Source: Teredinibacter haidensis
GTDB taxonomy: Bacteria; Pseudomonadota; Gammaproteobacteria; Pseudomonadales; Cellvibrionaceae
DNA length: 64,000 nucleotides
NCBI RefSeq assembly: GCF_014211975.1
Contig: NZ_CP060084.1
Coordinates: forward strand, 806,001 to 870,000
Reading direction: 5' to 3'
How positions within the stretch are numbered: position 1 is the first letter of the stretch; the number at the start of each line of letters is the position of its first letter. Below the pieces are notes generated by a model, which was given only the letters and a program-made list of their open reading frames with translations, had not been told where the DNA came from and searched no databases. Positions 33,190 to 41,996 of the stretch are shown here, in pieces. Made by a program: the position numbers and the translations under genes.

Positions 33190-35334
33190 ATGTTCAAGAA
33201 TTTTGGGTCAACGGTGTTTATTTGCAGTGTTGTTAATGTGTCAGCGTATGCCGACTCGATTGAGGAGGTGACGATCATTGGTAACCGAGAGAATGCTCAA
33301 ACATTGCCGGGTTCAGCTCACGTTATTGATGAACAGGCCTTATTAAAATTTGAATATACGGATATCAATCGAATGATGCGTCAGGTCCCTGGTGTCTATC
33401 TTCAAGAAGAAGACGGTTTTGGATTACGCCCGAATATTGGTATCCGAGGGGCTGGGGCCGAGCGGTCAGAGAAAATTACGTTGTTGGAAGACGGTGTATT
33501 AATCGCACCAGCGCCGTATTCGGCCCCCGCAGCCTATTATTTCCCAACGGCCGGAAGAATGTCGGGTATCGAAGTATTAAAAGGGAGCAGCTTATTAAAA
33601 TACGGGCCTTCAACAGTGGCCGGTGTCGTTAATTTAGTTTCTGCTCCGATTCCTGAAGACAGCAGTGGGGTATTTAATGTTGAGTCAGGAGAATATAGCA
33701 GTAACAAGGCACATATACGTTATGGAAATCGTGTGGAAAACATGGGGTTTCTATTGGAAACGTATCAAGCCCAAAGCGATGGCTTTAAGCGGATTGATCG
33801 ATCACCTGAAAACAGTGGCTTTGATATTGAAGATTATATGCTGAAATTTTCTGTGAATGGTGGCGATAAAAATCAGGAAAACTACCAGCAGCTGGACGTG
33901 AAATTGCAGTATTCAGAGGAGTCGTCGGATGTGACTTATGTCGGGCTTTCTGACGCGGATTTTGATCGGGATATGAATCGGCGCTACGGCTTAACGGCTC
34001 TGGATCAAATGAGCTCACGCCATGTGGGTTTCAGCGCACGTCATTTATTCAAGGTAAATCCAAATCTAAAATTTACCACGACCGCCTATAGAAATTCCTT
34101 TGCCCGAGATTGGTTTAAAGTCGATAAAATAAATGGCAATGGATTTGGACGTGTCATCGATGCAGCCAATGATGGCGAGGCAAATGCACAAGGCATACTT
34201 GATGGTACTGTGGATGCAGAAATCAGTATTAAACATAATGATCGCGAGTATGTTAGTGAGGGTGTCCAGTCGATAGTGGATTGGCGTTGGAGAGAGCATG
34301 CGATTCAGGGTGGGGTTCGATATCACGAAGACAGCTCGGATCGATTTCAGCCGTCAGACATTTATTTTCAACGTGAGAGTGCATTAATTTTTGACCGCGT
34401 GAGCCAGCCTAGTGCGAGCAATAATCGGCTCGAGGAGGCTAAGGCAACATCGGCCCACCTGATGGATGTATGGCAGGTAAAAAATGACCTGGCGCTAACG
34501 CTCGGTGTTCGATATGAAAATATTCGAATGCAACAAAGACGTTACAGTGATACCGCACGCAGCGAAAGTACGCTATCGGCGACGAATCAAATTGAAGAAA
34601 TCATGACAGGCGTAGGCGTGACCTATGAGCTCAATAACCAGTGGCAACTTCTCGCCGGGGCTCACACCGGTTTCGCGCCGGCATCACCAAGCGACCAGAA
34701 TAATATCGAGCCAGAAAAAAGCACGAATTATGAAATGGGATTGCGGTTTTCAAATGCTTCTTTTGACGCAAGTGCCCTGACGTTTTACAGCGACTACTCG
34801 AATAAAGTCACGAATTGTTCAGTGGCGTTTCCGTGTGGAGAATTAACCACCGGCTCTGTCAGTGAGGGTGAAGCGAGTATTGCGGGTATTGAGCTTTCGT
34901 TAAGCCAAAACCTGGCAGTGACTGAGGGTTTAACGGTGCCTTTGTCTGTGGTGTATACCTATACTTTAGCGGAAATTTCTGACCCCGCTCAGTCCACGAG
35001 TCAAAAAGGTGAGGCGCTGCCGTACACGCCAAAAAACGTGTTGAATATTCAAACGGGGCTTGAATCGTCGTTCGGTTGGAACACGTATTTGAGTATGAGT
35101 TACGTCGATAAAATGTGTATTTATAACCGTTGTGGAAATGATTCACTATTTTCAGAGACCGAAGAAACGGTGGTGGTTGATCTTACTTCACATTACGCTT
35201 TTTCTGAGGGCTTATCGATGTATATAAAATGGGACAATCTGCTTGACCAACGGCAAATTGTGGCGCGAAGCCCTGGTGGTGCGCGCCCAAACAAGCCGCG
35301 AACGTTGACGGTCGGATTTAAACTGGATTTTTAA
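33190..35334 (+). CDS. TonB-dependent receptor, FecA-like
   Basis: 714 residues. A signal peptide ending near SAYA is followed by a TonB-box-like EEVTIIG, a plug (LPGSAHVIDEQALLKFEY, LEDGVLIAPAPYSAPAAYYF, EVLKGSSLLKYGPSTVAGVV) and a 22-strand barrel ending in LTVGFKLDF with a terminal Phe. The plug resembles ferric dicitrate receptors. It imports an iron chelate, or possibly another metal, across the outer membrane with TonB-ExbBD energy. A Fur box upstream supports an iron link. It is unusual inside a copper-export island; no FecIR pair is next to it. Confidence 0.88.
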   Translation: MFKNFGSTVFICSVVNVSAYADSIEEVTIIGNRENAQTLPGSAHVIDEQALLKFEYTDINRMMRQVPGVYLQEEDGFGLRPNIGIRGAGAERSEKITLLEDGVLIAPAPYSAPAAYYFPTAGRMSGIEVLKGSSLLKYGPSTVAGVVNLVSAPIPEDSSGVFNVESGEYSSNKAHIRYGNRVENMGFLLETYQAQSDGFKRIDRSPENSGFDIEDYMLKFSVNGGDKNQENYQQLDVKLQYSEESSDVTYVGLSDADFDRDMNRRYGLTALDQMSSRHVGFSARHLFKVNPNLKFTTTAYRNSFARDWFKVDKINGNGFGRVIDAANDGEANAQGILDGTVDAEISIKHNDREYVSEGVQSIVDWRWREHAIQGGVRYHEDSSDRFQPSDIYFQRESALIFDRVSQPSASNNRLEEAKATSAHLMDVWQVKNDLALTLGVRYENIRMQQRRYSDTARSESTLSATNQIEEIMTGVGVTYELNNQWQLLAGAHTGFAPASPSDQNNIEPEKSTNYEMGLRFSNASFDASALTFYSDYSNKVTNCSVAFPCGELTTGSVSEGEASIAGIELSLSQNLAVTEGLTVPLSVVYTYTLAEISDPAQSTSQKGEALPYTPKNVLNIQTGLESSFGWNTYLSMSYVDKMCIYNRCGNDSLFSETEETVVVDLTSHYAFSEGLSMYIKWDNLLDQRQIVARSPGGARPNKPRTLTVGFKLDF

Positions 35335-35393
35335 CTGAAATACAGTGAGTCTTTGATCGATGATGATCGTATTGACTCCTAGGACTGGCTTGG

Positions 35394-35407
35394 TTGATTT
35401 AAGTCAA
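35394..35407. promoter_or_regulatory. Palindrome shared by two Cys/His-rich secreted protein genes (copy 2)
   Basis: TTGATTTAAGTCAA differs from the copy at 20117-20130 at two of 14 bases and keeps the TTAAGTCAA core. It is 71 bp before the start at 35479, nearly the same spacing as copy 1 to its paralogous gene. Confidence 0.55.
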
Positions 35408-35478
35408 TTTTGTAGGCGTGGTAATTTGAGATAATAACTTGTATGGCGCTGCCAAATTATGATGAGTGAGAGTGGTCA

Positions 35479-35859
35479 ATGAAGTTGACGCGAGTTAAAG
35501 TAATACTGTTGGTTTGGGTGCTGTTATTTCAGCCCATGCTTTCGCTCGCGTCCAATGCTGAGGCGGAGCACGATCACAGTCAGCACGAGCATTCGGTGGA
35601 GCATCAGCACGTTGCACAAAATGACCACCATGCAAGTGATGCGCATCATGATCATTCTGCGCCGATAAAAACCATGGCCACACATGACTGTGGTCCATGT
35701 GTAAATGGTGATATGAGTCACTGCCAATGTGGTGCTGTATTGCCGTCCATTGTTTCCACCATCTATTTAGATTCATCTTCTCGAGACACCCTGTCTCTTT
35801 ATCGAAATATTTTGGCAGCACACAGCCAGTCCTTAATTCGTCCCCCCATTATTGCCTAA
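35479..35859 (+). CDS. Small secreted His/Cys-rich protein (CopL/DUF2946-like)
   Basis: 126 residues. A signal peptide (VILLVWVLLFQPMLSLA) precedes a very His-rich stretch (HDHSQHEHSVEHQHV, HHDHS) and a Cys cluster (CGPCVNGDMSHCQC). The end, SLIRPPIIA, matches the paralog at 20201. It is probably a periplasmic Cu-binding protein. It shares the upstream palindrome with its paralog and stands alone as a transcript. Confidence 0.65.
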   Translation: MKLTRVKVILLVWVLLFQPMLSLASNAEAEHDHSQHEHSVEHQHVAQNDHHASDAHHDHSAPIKTMATHDCGPCVNGDMSHCQCGAVLPSIVSTIYLDSSSRDTLSLYRNILAAHSQSLIRPPIIA

Positions 35860-35892
35860 CCCCAGGGTAAATCCGTCTATCGTTTGTGGATT

Positions 35893-35915
35893 TTTAGTGG
35901 GCGTTTCCCACTAAA
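35893..35915 (+). terminator. Hairpin, possible weak terminator
   Basis: TTTAGTGGG and CCCACTAAA form a 9-bp stem with a 5-base loop 33 bp after the small His-rich protein gene. No strong T-run follows, so termination is uncertain. Confidence 0.4.
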
Positions 35916-36062
35916 GACTACTCGTTTAATCTCGATGTATTCCACATGTTATGTGGCCTAAGTCGACAGCGTATTGCCCTCAGTATTTCTGAATTAATCC
36001 TTCACACATTTATTTTTCATGCGCCCATGAGTTTAACTGGTGCGTAAAAAAGGAGACGCTTG

Positions 36063-37184
36063 ATGTCTATAAAATCTTGTGCGGCAATGACTATTGCTGC
36101 GTCGTTATCCCATGTCGTTATGGCGGACGAGGGTGATCGGGGACGGTTTGCTCTTGGTGGCTATGGGGATGTGAAATATGAAACATCGGAAGCGGAAGAC
36201 ACCAGTGCATACAGCGCGCGCTTTGTCCCAATTTTTCTATTCAGTCTCAACGAGAAAATGCATGTTGAAGCTGAAACTGAAATTAGTATTAACGCGGAAG
36301 GTGAAACGGAAGTTGAGTTGGAATATGCCGATCTTCATTATTTTCTGACCGATACCACCACGGTTACAGCGGGTAAATTTCTCATCCCGTTTGGTCAATT
36401 TGGACCCAATATTCACCCAAGCTGGATCAATCGTTCGCCGTGGACCCCAGGTATTTATGGATCGCACGGCAGCAACCAGGCGATGGAAGCGTTGTTGCCC
36501 ATATTGAGTGATGTTGGCGTCGCCGTTCAGCAAACCATTGTTCTGGGTGGCCATCAAAAGGTATTTATCGATCTCTACAGTACCAATGGTCCTGGAGTGG
36601 AGGCCGACGATCACGCCGAAGAGCCGGTTGAGGATGAGCATCAAGAGGAAGAGAGTGATCACGCTGAGCTGCCTGAACTTGCCTTTGAGGCCACCAGTGG
36701 TGACAACAATAAAGACAAGGCATTTGGTGGTCGCGTCGCTTACGCCATGCTGCCGGGCCTCGAACTCGGCGCATCTTACTATAGCGCCAGCTACGACGAA
36801 GAGGAGTCATTGGACTTCCGTGCCCAGGGTGTCGATATCAATCTGATTGGCTCACATTACCTGCTGCGCGGAGAGTACATCGAAACGCAAACGGATGGGC
36901 GCGAGGAAGAAGAAGGCGAGAGTGAAATTCATACCTTCAAACGCGATGGCTGGTATCTGCAGAGCACTTTTCAAACGGGAAAACTTTGGCCATCGCTTTC
37001 GGGTACGGAGTTGGTACTCGAGTACGCCGAAACCAACCAGCTGGCAGAAGCCAGTCGTTGGATGGTCGGAGTGAATTACTGGTTGGATGCCCGCTCGGTG
37101 ATCAAAGTTGCCTATGACGATACCGATCTCGAAGAGGGAGAAGACGATCAACGTTTTGCCATTCAATTGAGCTATGGCTTCTAG
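36063..37184 (+). CDS. Outer-membrane beta-barrel (porin-like) protein
   Basis: 373 residues from the ATG at 36063 behind AGGAG. A signal peptide (MTIAASLSHVVMA) precedes alternating strands from GRFALGGYGDVKYE to a final FAIQLSYGF with terminal Phe. Landmarks AGKFLIPFGQFGP and SPWTPGIYG resemble the OprO/OprP-type porin family. A long acidic, His-containing insert (EADDHAEEPVEDEHQEEESD, about residues 180-200) looks like an extracellular or periplasmic metal-binding loop. Probable role: outer membrane passage or metal capture. 11 bp separate it from the diheme cytochrome, so the two may act together. Confidence 0.7.
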   Translation: MSIKSCAAMTIAASLSHVVMADEGDRGRFALGGYGDVKYETSEAEDTSAYSARFVPIFLFSLNEKMHVEAETEISINAEGETEVELEYADLHYFLTDTTTVTAGKFLIPFGQFGPNIHPSWINRSPWTPGIYGSHGSNQAMEALLPILSDVGVAVQQTIVLGGHQKVFIDLYSTNGPGVEADDHAEEPVEDEHQEEESDHAELPELAFEATSGDNNKDKAFGGRVAYAMLPGLELGASYYSASYDEEESLDFRAQGVDINLIGSHYLLRGEYIETQTDGREEEEGESEIHTFKRDGWYLQSTFQTGKLWPSLSGTELVLEYAETNQLAEASRWMVGVNYWLDARSVIKVAYDDTDLEEGEDDQRFAIQLSYGF

Positions 37185-37195
37185 GAGAGACCACT

Positions 37196-37747
37196 ATGAA
37201 ACAACTTATAAATCGCACTCCTTTATCACCAGCTTCCTGGTCGATCCTGTTTTTATTGATGTTTAGCGCATCTTGGGTAAGCGCTGAACCCTCACCGATC
37301 AACGGCGCGGAAGTGTTCAACAACAATTGTGCCCGATGCCATAACGCACGTTCACTTGATGAATTTTCATTGCAAGAGTGGGCCGTCATTATGCCGCACA
37401 TGCGTGAAAAAGCGCACTTAACTGGCAAAGAAACCGATGCCGTGATGGCGTTCATTACTCTCGTGAAAAAGGGTGAGACCAAAAGCGCTAGCGCTAAAGA
37501 GGGAGCCCACGTTTTAAATGGTGAAGCACTGTTCAACAAATACAGTTGCCAGGGTTGCCACAGTGTTAACGGGAAAGGTGGGACAGTGGGGCCTGCTTTG
37601 GACACGACAATAGCGGATAAAGGAAAAACGTTTTTTCTTCAGAAATTAAAAAACCCTCAATTTAATAATCCGGCCTCGCCGATGCCAAAAATGCCGTTAT
37701 CGGATGAAGAGATTGAAGCCTTGGCTGATTATCTATCAACATTTTAA
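37196..37747 (+). CDS. Periplasmic diheme cytochrome c
   Basis: 183 residues: a signal peptide (SILFLLMFSASWVSA), then two c-type haem sites, CARCH (C45, C48, H49) and CQGCH (C118, C121, H122), each followed by Met candidates (e.g. MPKMPLSDEEIEALADYLS at the end). Tandem class I cytochrome domains of this kind pass electrons in the periplasm. It is co-transcribed with the barrel protein; a role in redox cycling of copper is possible but not shown. Confidence 0.82.
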   Translation: MKQLINRTPLSPASWSILFLLMFSASWVSAEPSPINGAEVFNNNCARCHNARSLDEFSLQEWAVIMPHMREKAHLTGKETDAVMAFITLVKKGETKSASAKEGAHVLNGEALFNKYSCQGCHSVNGKGGTVGPALDTTIADKGKTFFLQKLKNPQFNNPASPMPKMPLSDEEIEALADYLSTF

Positions 37748-37785
37748 TTCACTTAATTAACGAAAAAAATACAGGAATAAGCATC

Positions 37786-38139
37786 ATGAAAAAACACATT
37801 AACCATTTCGCCATTCTGTCATTGACCACGTTGGCTGTAGGGTACGCTTCGCTGGCGTTTGCTGAAGACAAAGCAACGCATAAGCACCATAAAGCCACCA
37901 TGCCGGAAGCGACGCACCAGCAATACATGGAAAAACAGAAAAACGAAGCAGCACCGAGTGATAGCGACAAGCAAACGGTCAGCAAACACTCCATGCGCAA
38001 TGGTGTTCAGATGCAAGGGAAAACCCATCGTGAACACGCTAACCGTGAAAAACAAGAGGACCTTGTCGATGCAAGCAAAGAAAAAAAGAGCCATAAACAC
38101 CACAAAATGACTATGGAGGGTGAAAAGCATAATCAATAA
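37786..38139 (+). CDS. Small secreted His/Lys-rich protein
   Basis: 117 residues with a signal peptide (FAILSLTTLAVGYASLAFA). The mature part is hydrophilic with HKHHKATM and SHKHHKMTMEGEKH at its two ends and several Met. No Cys and no recognised fold. Likely a periplasmic metal buffer. It is followed at once by a hairpin terminator that ends the 36063 transcript. Confidence 0.6.
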   Translation: MKKHINHFAILSLTTLAVGYASLAFAEDKATHKHHKATMPEATHQQYMEKQKNEAAPSDSDKQTVSKHSMRNGVQMQGKTHREHANREKQEDLVDASKEKKSHKHHKMTMEGEKHNQ

Positions 38140-38145
38140 GGCTTG

Positions 38146-38170
38146 ACCTGTGTGTTGGACACAGGTTTAT
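38146..38170 (+). terminator. Hairpin terminator
   Basis: ACCTGTGT and ACACAGGT form a perfect 8-bp stem with a 5-base loop, followed by TTAT, 6 bp after the small His-rich protein gene. The T-run is short. Confidence 0.6.
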
Positions 38171-38185
38171 CGTGAATGGTAACGA

Positions 38186-38214
38186 TTAGACCTAGGTTTA
38201 ACACTTGGGTCTAA
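38186..38214. promoter_or_regulatory. Candidate MerR-type operator
   Basis: TTAGACC and GGTCTAA arms with a 15-base spacer lie 31 bp before the MerR-family gene. Dyads of about this size in long promoter spacers are usual for MerR-family sites; -35/-10 elements are not clear. Confidence 0.5.
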
Positions 38215-38245
38215 GCTGAAATATTTGGATTAAACAGGTGACGTC

Positions 38246-38677
38246 ATGCGAGTCAAAGATTTAGCCAAGATGCTTAAGGTCAGCGCTGAAACGGTGCGGT
38301 TCTATACCCGGAAGGGCTATTTGTCGCCGACCAAGAGCCCTGCGAACGGCTACAAAGAGTACAGCCCTAAAGATCAGGCTCGTATGCGTTTTATTTTGAG
38401 CGCGAGGGCACTCGGTTTTACGGTCAATGATATCGGCGAAATATTGGCGGTGGCGGATAAACAAAACGCGCCTTGCCCAGTAGTGAGAATGCTGATTGAG
38501 CAACGCCTGATGGAAACCGAAGCGCAATTTAAAGCCACCGAAGAACTCCGTAATCGTATGCGCACCGCTGTGCGCGAGTGGAGTGGTTTGCCGGATGAAG
38601 AACCCACCGGACATATGATTTGCCATTTGATTGAAAACTTTACCAAAAACACCACAGGAGGCGAACGCAATGAGTGA
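38246..38677 (+). CDS. MerR-family metal regulator (with CopA)
   Basis: 143 residues. The HTH (MRVKDLAKMLKVSAETVRFY) and wing (GYKEYSPKDQARMRFI) are standard for MerR proteins, and a dimerisation helix follows. Cys are few: C77 in NAPCPVVRML and C126 in HMICHLIE, so metal binding differs from CueR, whose two Cys sit in one C-terminal loop. It overlaps the copA start by 8 bases, so regulator and ATPase are translated together. It probably senses Cu(I) or a related soft metal. Confidence 0.85.
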   Translation: MRVKDLAKMLKVSAETVRFYTRKGYLSPTKSPANGYKEYSPKDQARMRFILSARALGFTVNDIGEILAVADKQNAPCPVVRMLIEQRLMETEAQFKATEELRNRMRTAVREWSGLPDEEPTGHMICHLIENFTKNTTGGERNE

Positions 38678-40991
38678 ATCCACTGTTACTGACAGTCATT
38701 GTCATTCCGAACACCCAGAAAAACCAAGCGCGGCACAACCAGTGAGCTCCGCTGTTACAGAACTCATTATCGACGGTGCGGGATGTGCTAGTTGTGTCGG
38801 CAAAATCGAAGGTGCGCTCAAAGCGGTATCCGGGGTGCAGCAGGCTGAAATGAACTTTGCGCAACGTACCGTCAGTGTTTCAGGTACGGCACCCAATGAG
38901 GCATTGATTCAGGCAGTAGAGCGCGCGGGGTACAACGCCAAGGTCAGTTCCGCCGAGTCAGATAGTGATGAACTAGACGAAAAAGAACAAGCCGATCTTG
39001 CGTACTACAAAAAGTTGATGCGAGAGACCTGGATTGCCTTGGCTCTGGGTGCGCCGTTGATGGCCTATGCGCTGATCACCGGCGAGATGAGTGTCAATAC
39101 CACGACTGAGCGAATCGTGTGGCTGATCATCGGTATTCTGACGCTAGGCGTCCTACTCGCCAGCGGACGTCACTTCTTCGTCGGTGCTTGGAAGTCATTT
39201 CTCAATCACTCCGCGAACATGGATACATTGATTGCGTTGGGTACTGGCACAGCGTGGCTGTATTCCATGGTGGTGGTGTTTTTTCCGGAAGCGGTGCCAG
39301 CGCAAGCCCGGCACGTCTATTTTGAAGCCACCGCCATCATTATCGGCTTGATAGATTTAGGCCTGGCACTGGAGATAAAAGCGAGAGGCCGTACCAGTGA
39401 AGCCATTAAGCGTTTGATCGGCTTACAGGCGAAAACAGCGCGCGTCATTCGTGACGATAAAGAAATGGATTTGCCCATTGAGCACGTGCTGCTGGATGAC
39501 CTAGTGCGCGTCCGCCCCGGCGAAAAAATCCCCGTCGACGGCGAGGTGGCCGAGGGACGCACTGCCATTGATGAGTCCATGCTGACGGGTGAGCCCATGC
39601 CCGTGGAAAAAGCTAAGGGTGATGAAGTGGTCGCCGGCACACTCAATAAAACTGGCAGTATTGTATTTCGAGCAACGCGGGTAGGAAAGGACACCGCGTT
39701 GGCTCAGATCATCAATATGGTCAAGCGCGCCCAAAATTCCAAGCCGCCGATTGGCCGATTGGCCGATGTTATTTCAGCGTTTTTTGTGCCGGTCGTCATG
39801 ATTACTGCTGTCATCAGTGCCTTAGCCTGGCTCAATTTCGGCCCAACGCCAGCCATCGCTTTTGCCATCGTGTCGGCAACCACGGTACTCATTATCGCTT
39901 GCCCTTGTGCTTTGGGATTAGCGACGCCCATGTCGGTGATGGTCGGTGTAGGTAAAGCGGCGGAGGCCGGAGTATTAATTCGTAATGGCGAAGCCTTGCA
40001 AACCGCTTCCAAAATTACCGCCATGATTCTCGATAAGACCGGCACGATTACCCTGGGCTCACCGAAGGTAACCGATGTTGTCGTCGTGAGTGGGCGAACG
40101 GAGCACGAAGTGCTGCAATTAGCCGCCAGTGTTGAAGCGGGTTCGGAACACCCATTAGCGCTGGCCATTATGGAAACCGCACAAGAAAAAGCGATCGAGT
40201 TAAGTAAAGCGTCGTCCTTTAACGCGATTACCGCAAGAGGTGTCGAGGCTGAAGTCGACGGTCGTCGTGTGTTATTTGGTAATGAAAAGCTAATGCATGA
40301 ACGAGACGTCACGTTGAATGTGGCGGGAGACGATTTTGTTCAAAAGGCACAGTCGTTGGCGGCTGACGCGAAAACGCCCATGTACTTCGCAATTGATGGC
40401 AAGTTGGCTGGCATTATCGCGGTCGCCGATCCCATCAAAGAAGACTCCATCTCGGCAATTCAGCGACTACAGAAAAACGGTATTCGCGTCATCATGCTCA
40501 CGGGGGATAACCGCGATACCGCCAACGCTGTAGCGAAAAAGGTGGGTATCACAGAATTTGTGGCCGAAGTGTTGCCGGAGGATAAAGCCAAGAAAGTACA
40601 AGAGCTTCAAATGGCCGGGGAAGTCGTGGGCATGACGGGGGACGGTATCAATGATGCCCCAGCGTTGGCCTTAGCCAATGTGGGATTTGCCATCGGCACT
40701 GGCACTGACGTCGCCATTGAAAGTGCCGATATCACGCTGATGCGGGGTTCACTTCATGGGCTGGCGGATGCCATTGCTGTGAGTAAAGCCACACTGAGAA
40801 ACATCAAGCAAAACTTGTTCGGCGCCTTTGTCTATAACGTCGCCGGTGTGCCGGTAGCGGCCGGTATTCTCTATCCCGTGCTTGGCATTCTGATGAACCC
40901 GGTTATTGCTGGGGCGGCCATGGCGTTCTCGTCACTCACGGTCGTGAGCAACGCCAATCGATTGCGTTTATTTAAAGCCCAAGAACACTAA
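38670..40991 (+). CDS. copA: P1B-type copper-exporting ATPase
   Basis: 773 residues from the ATG at 38670 behind AGGAG. One N-terminal HMA domain with GAGCASC, eight membrane segments, the actuator loop (DESMLTGEPMPV), the membrane site CPCALGLATP (Cys about residues 410-412), the phosphorylation site DKTGTITLG (about D455), SEHPLA and the hinge GDGINDAPAL. CPC marks Cu(I)/Ag(I) transport from cytoplasm to periplasm. The His-containing N-terminus (SHCHSEHPEK) may help load metal. It is followed closely by a cupredoxin gene. Confidence 0.95.
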   Translation: MSESTVTDSHCHSEHPEKPSAAQPVSSAVTELIIDGAGCASCVGKIEGALKAVSGVQQAEMNFAQRTVSVSGTAPNEALIQAVERAGYNAKVSSAESDSDELDEKEQADLAYYKKLMRETWIALALGAPLMAYALITGEMSVNTTTERIVWLIIGILTLGVLLASGRHFFVGAWKSFLNHSANMDTLIALGTGTAWLYSMVVVFFPEAVPAQARHVYFEATAIIIGLIDLGLALEIKARGRTSEAIKRLIGLQAKTARVIRDDKEMDLPIEHVLLDDLVRVRPGEKIPVDGEVAEGRTAIDESMLTGEPMPVEKAKGDEVVAGTLNKTGSIVFRATRVGKDTALAQIINMVKRAQNSKPPIGRLADVISAFFVPVVMITAVISALAWLNFGPTPAIAFAIVSATTVLIIACPCALGLATPMSVMVGVGKAAEAGVLIRNGEALQTASKITAMILDKTGTITLGSPKVTDVVVVSGRTEHEVLQLAASVEAGSEHPLALAIMETAQEKAIELSKASSFNAITARGVEAEVDGRRVLFGNEKLMHERDVTLNVAGDDFVQKAQSLAADAKTPMYFAIDGKLAGIIAVADPIKEDSISAIQRLQKNGIRVIMLTGDNRDTANAVAKKVGITEFVAEVLPEDKAKKVQELQMAGEVVGMTGDGINDAPALALANVGFAIGTGTDVAIESADITLMRGSLHGLADAIAVSKATLRNIKQNLFGAFVYNVAGVPVAAGILYPVLGILMNPVIAGAAMAFSSLTVVSNANRLRLFKAQEH

Positions 40992-41018
40992 TACACAGCA
41001 ACACTGAGGAGCGTTCAG

Positions 41019-41384
41019 ATGTTAATAATCAATATAGCCGGCGTGATTTTAATTGCGCTTATTATTTGGTGGTTTTGGTTGTACAAACCCAAAGCAGAAC
41101 AGGTGGGTAATGAGGATTTGGTAGTTGTTGTCGAAAACGGCGTGTATAAGCCGTCTCATATTTTGATGGATGGTAACGATACGCATGACATAACGTTTTT
41201 ACGCAAAGATGCTTCACCTTGTGCGGAAACACTCTTGATTCCAGAGTTAGAAATCAGCGAAACCTTACCGCTCAACAAGCCAACAAAAATCCAGATCCCA
41301 CCATTAAGTACAGGGGAATACGCCTTTCATTGTCAAATGCAAATGTACAAAGGCACGATCAAGGTGGAAGGAGGCCCATCATGA
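41019..41384 (+). CDS. Membrane-anchored cupredoxin
   Basis: 121 residues: an N-terminal membrane helix (IINIAGVILIALIIWWFWLY) then a plastocyanin-like domain. A Cys in ASPCAETL and a distal FHCQMQMYKG give Cys, His and Met copper ligand candidates. Its fold fits EfeO/CupredoxinD-like domains found with copper ATPases. Probable role: it receives Cu from CopA on the periplasmic face. Its stop overlaps the next ATG. Confidence 0.8.
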   Translation: MLIINIAGVILIALIIWWFWLYKPKAEQVGNEDLVVVVENGVYKPSHILMDGNDTHDITFLRKDASPCAETLLIPELEISETLPLNKPTKIQIPPLSTGEYAFHCQMQMYKGTIKVEGGPS

Positions 41385-41734
41385 GTTTATGTAAAGTTGT
41401 CGCAATTTTTGATGAGTTTCGTCTCGAGGAAGTCGAAAGTAAATTGATCGAACATGGCGTGCATGGCTTTACCTTGCACCCCGTTCGTGGGCGAGGGCGC
41501 TATTTCGATAGTTTCAATGAAAACCACTTAATCAAACATATCCAAATGGAAATATATGTTTCCGAAGAACAATCGTTAGACCTGTCCCGCCTCATTTCAG
41601 AGACGGCCTACAGTGGTGCCGAAAGTGAAGGCCTTGTCTCCGTGGTTCCAGTGCAATCATTACGTTGGATTCATGATAAGCGAGAGGCGCAAGCAACTGA
41701 TTTTGTCTTTAGGGAGTCCCGTCATGCGAATTAA
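41381..41734 (+). CDS. P-II-like small signalling/metal protein
   Basis: 117 residues from the ATG at 41381 (ATGA overlap with the cupredoxin, GGAGG before it). The pattern KVVAIFDEFRLEEVESKLIE, GVHGFTLHPVRGRGRYFD, HIQMEIYVSEEQ and a C-terminal VPVQSLRWI strand fits the GlnB/P-II ferredoxin-like fold with a T-loop in the middle. No uridylylation Tyr context is clear. P-II-like proteins of metal or bicarbonate loci can bind nucleotides or metals as trimers. Its partner here may be the adjacent membrane proteins. Confidence 0.65.
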   Translation: MSLCKVVAIFDEFRLEEVESKLIEHGVHGFTLHPVRGRGRYFDSFNENHLIKHIQMEIYVSEEQSLDLSRLISETAYSGAESEGLVSVVPVQSLRWIHDKREAQATDFVFRESRHAN

Positions 41735-41996
41735 CTCCGTAAAACTTGCAACCGTCACGGCAGTTTATGTGGCCGCGGTGTGGGTGTTGTGTTCCGTTGC
41801 TATTGTCGTTGCCCCGAACGCGTTGCGCACGATATCGGGGGCCATGGTGCATCTCGACCTTTCTCAGTGGTCTTGGGATATGGCGTTGGATACTTTTGTT
41901 GTAGGCCTGTTGGCCTGGACACTTTTTTCATGGGTGACGGTGTGGAGCATCGTGACTGTTTATCAACGTTTGCTTGGAGGGTCAACTTATGAGTGA
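41724..41996 (+). CDS. Small membrane protein (DUF5676-like)
   Basis: 90 residues from the ATG at 41724 with AGGGAG upstream, overlapping the previous stop. Two hydrophobic segments (TAVYVAAVWVLCSVAIVVA and FVVGLLAWTLFSWVTVWSIV). The LAWTLFSW and second-helix pattern recalls DUF5676 proteins found in copper loci. No catalytic motif. It overlaps the next gene. Confidence 0.55.
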   Translation: MRINSVKLATVTAVYVAAVWVLCSVAIVVAPNALRTISGAMVHLDLSQWSWDMALDTFVVGLLAWTLFSWVTVWSIVTVYQRLLGGSTYE

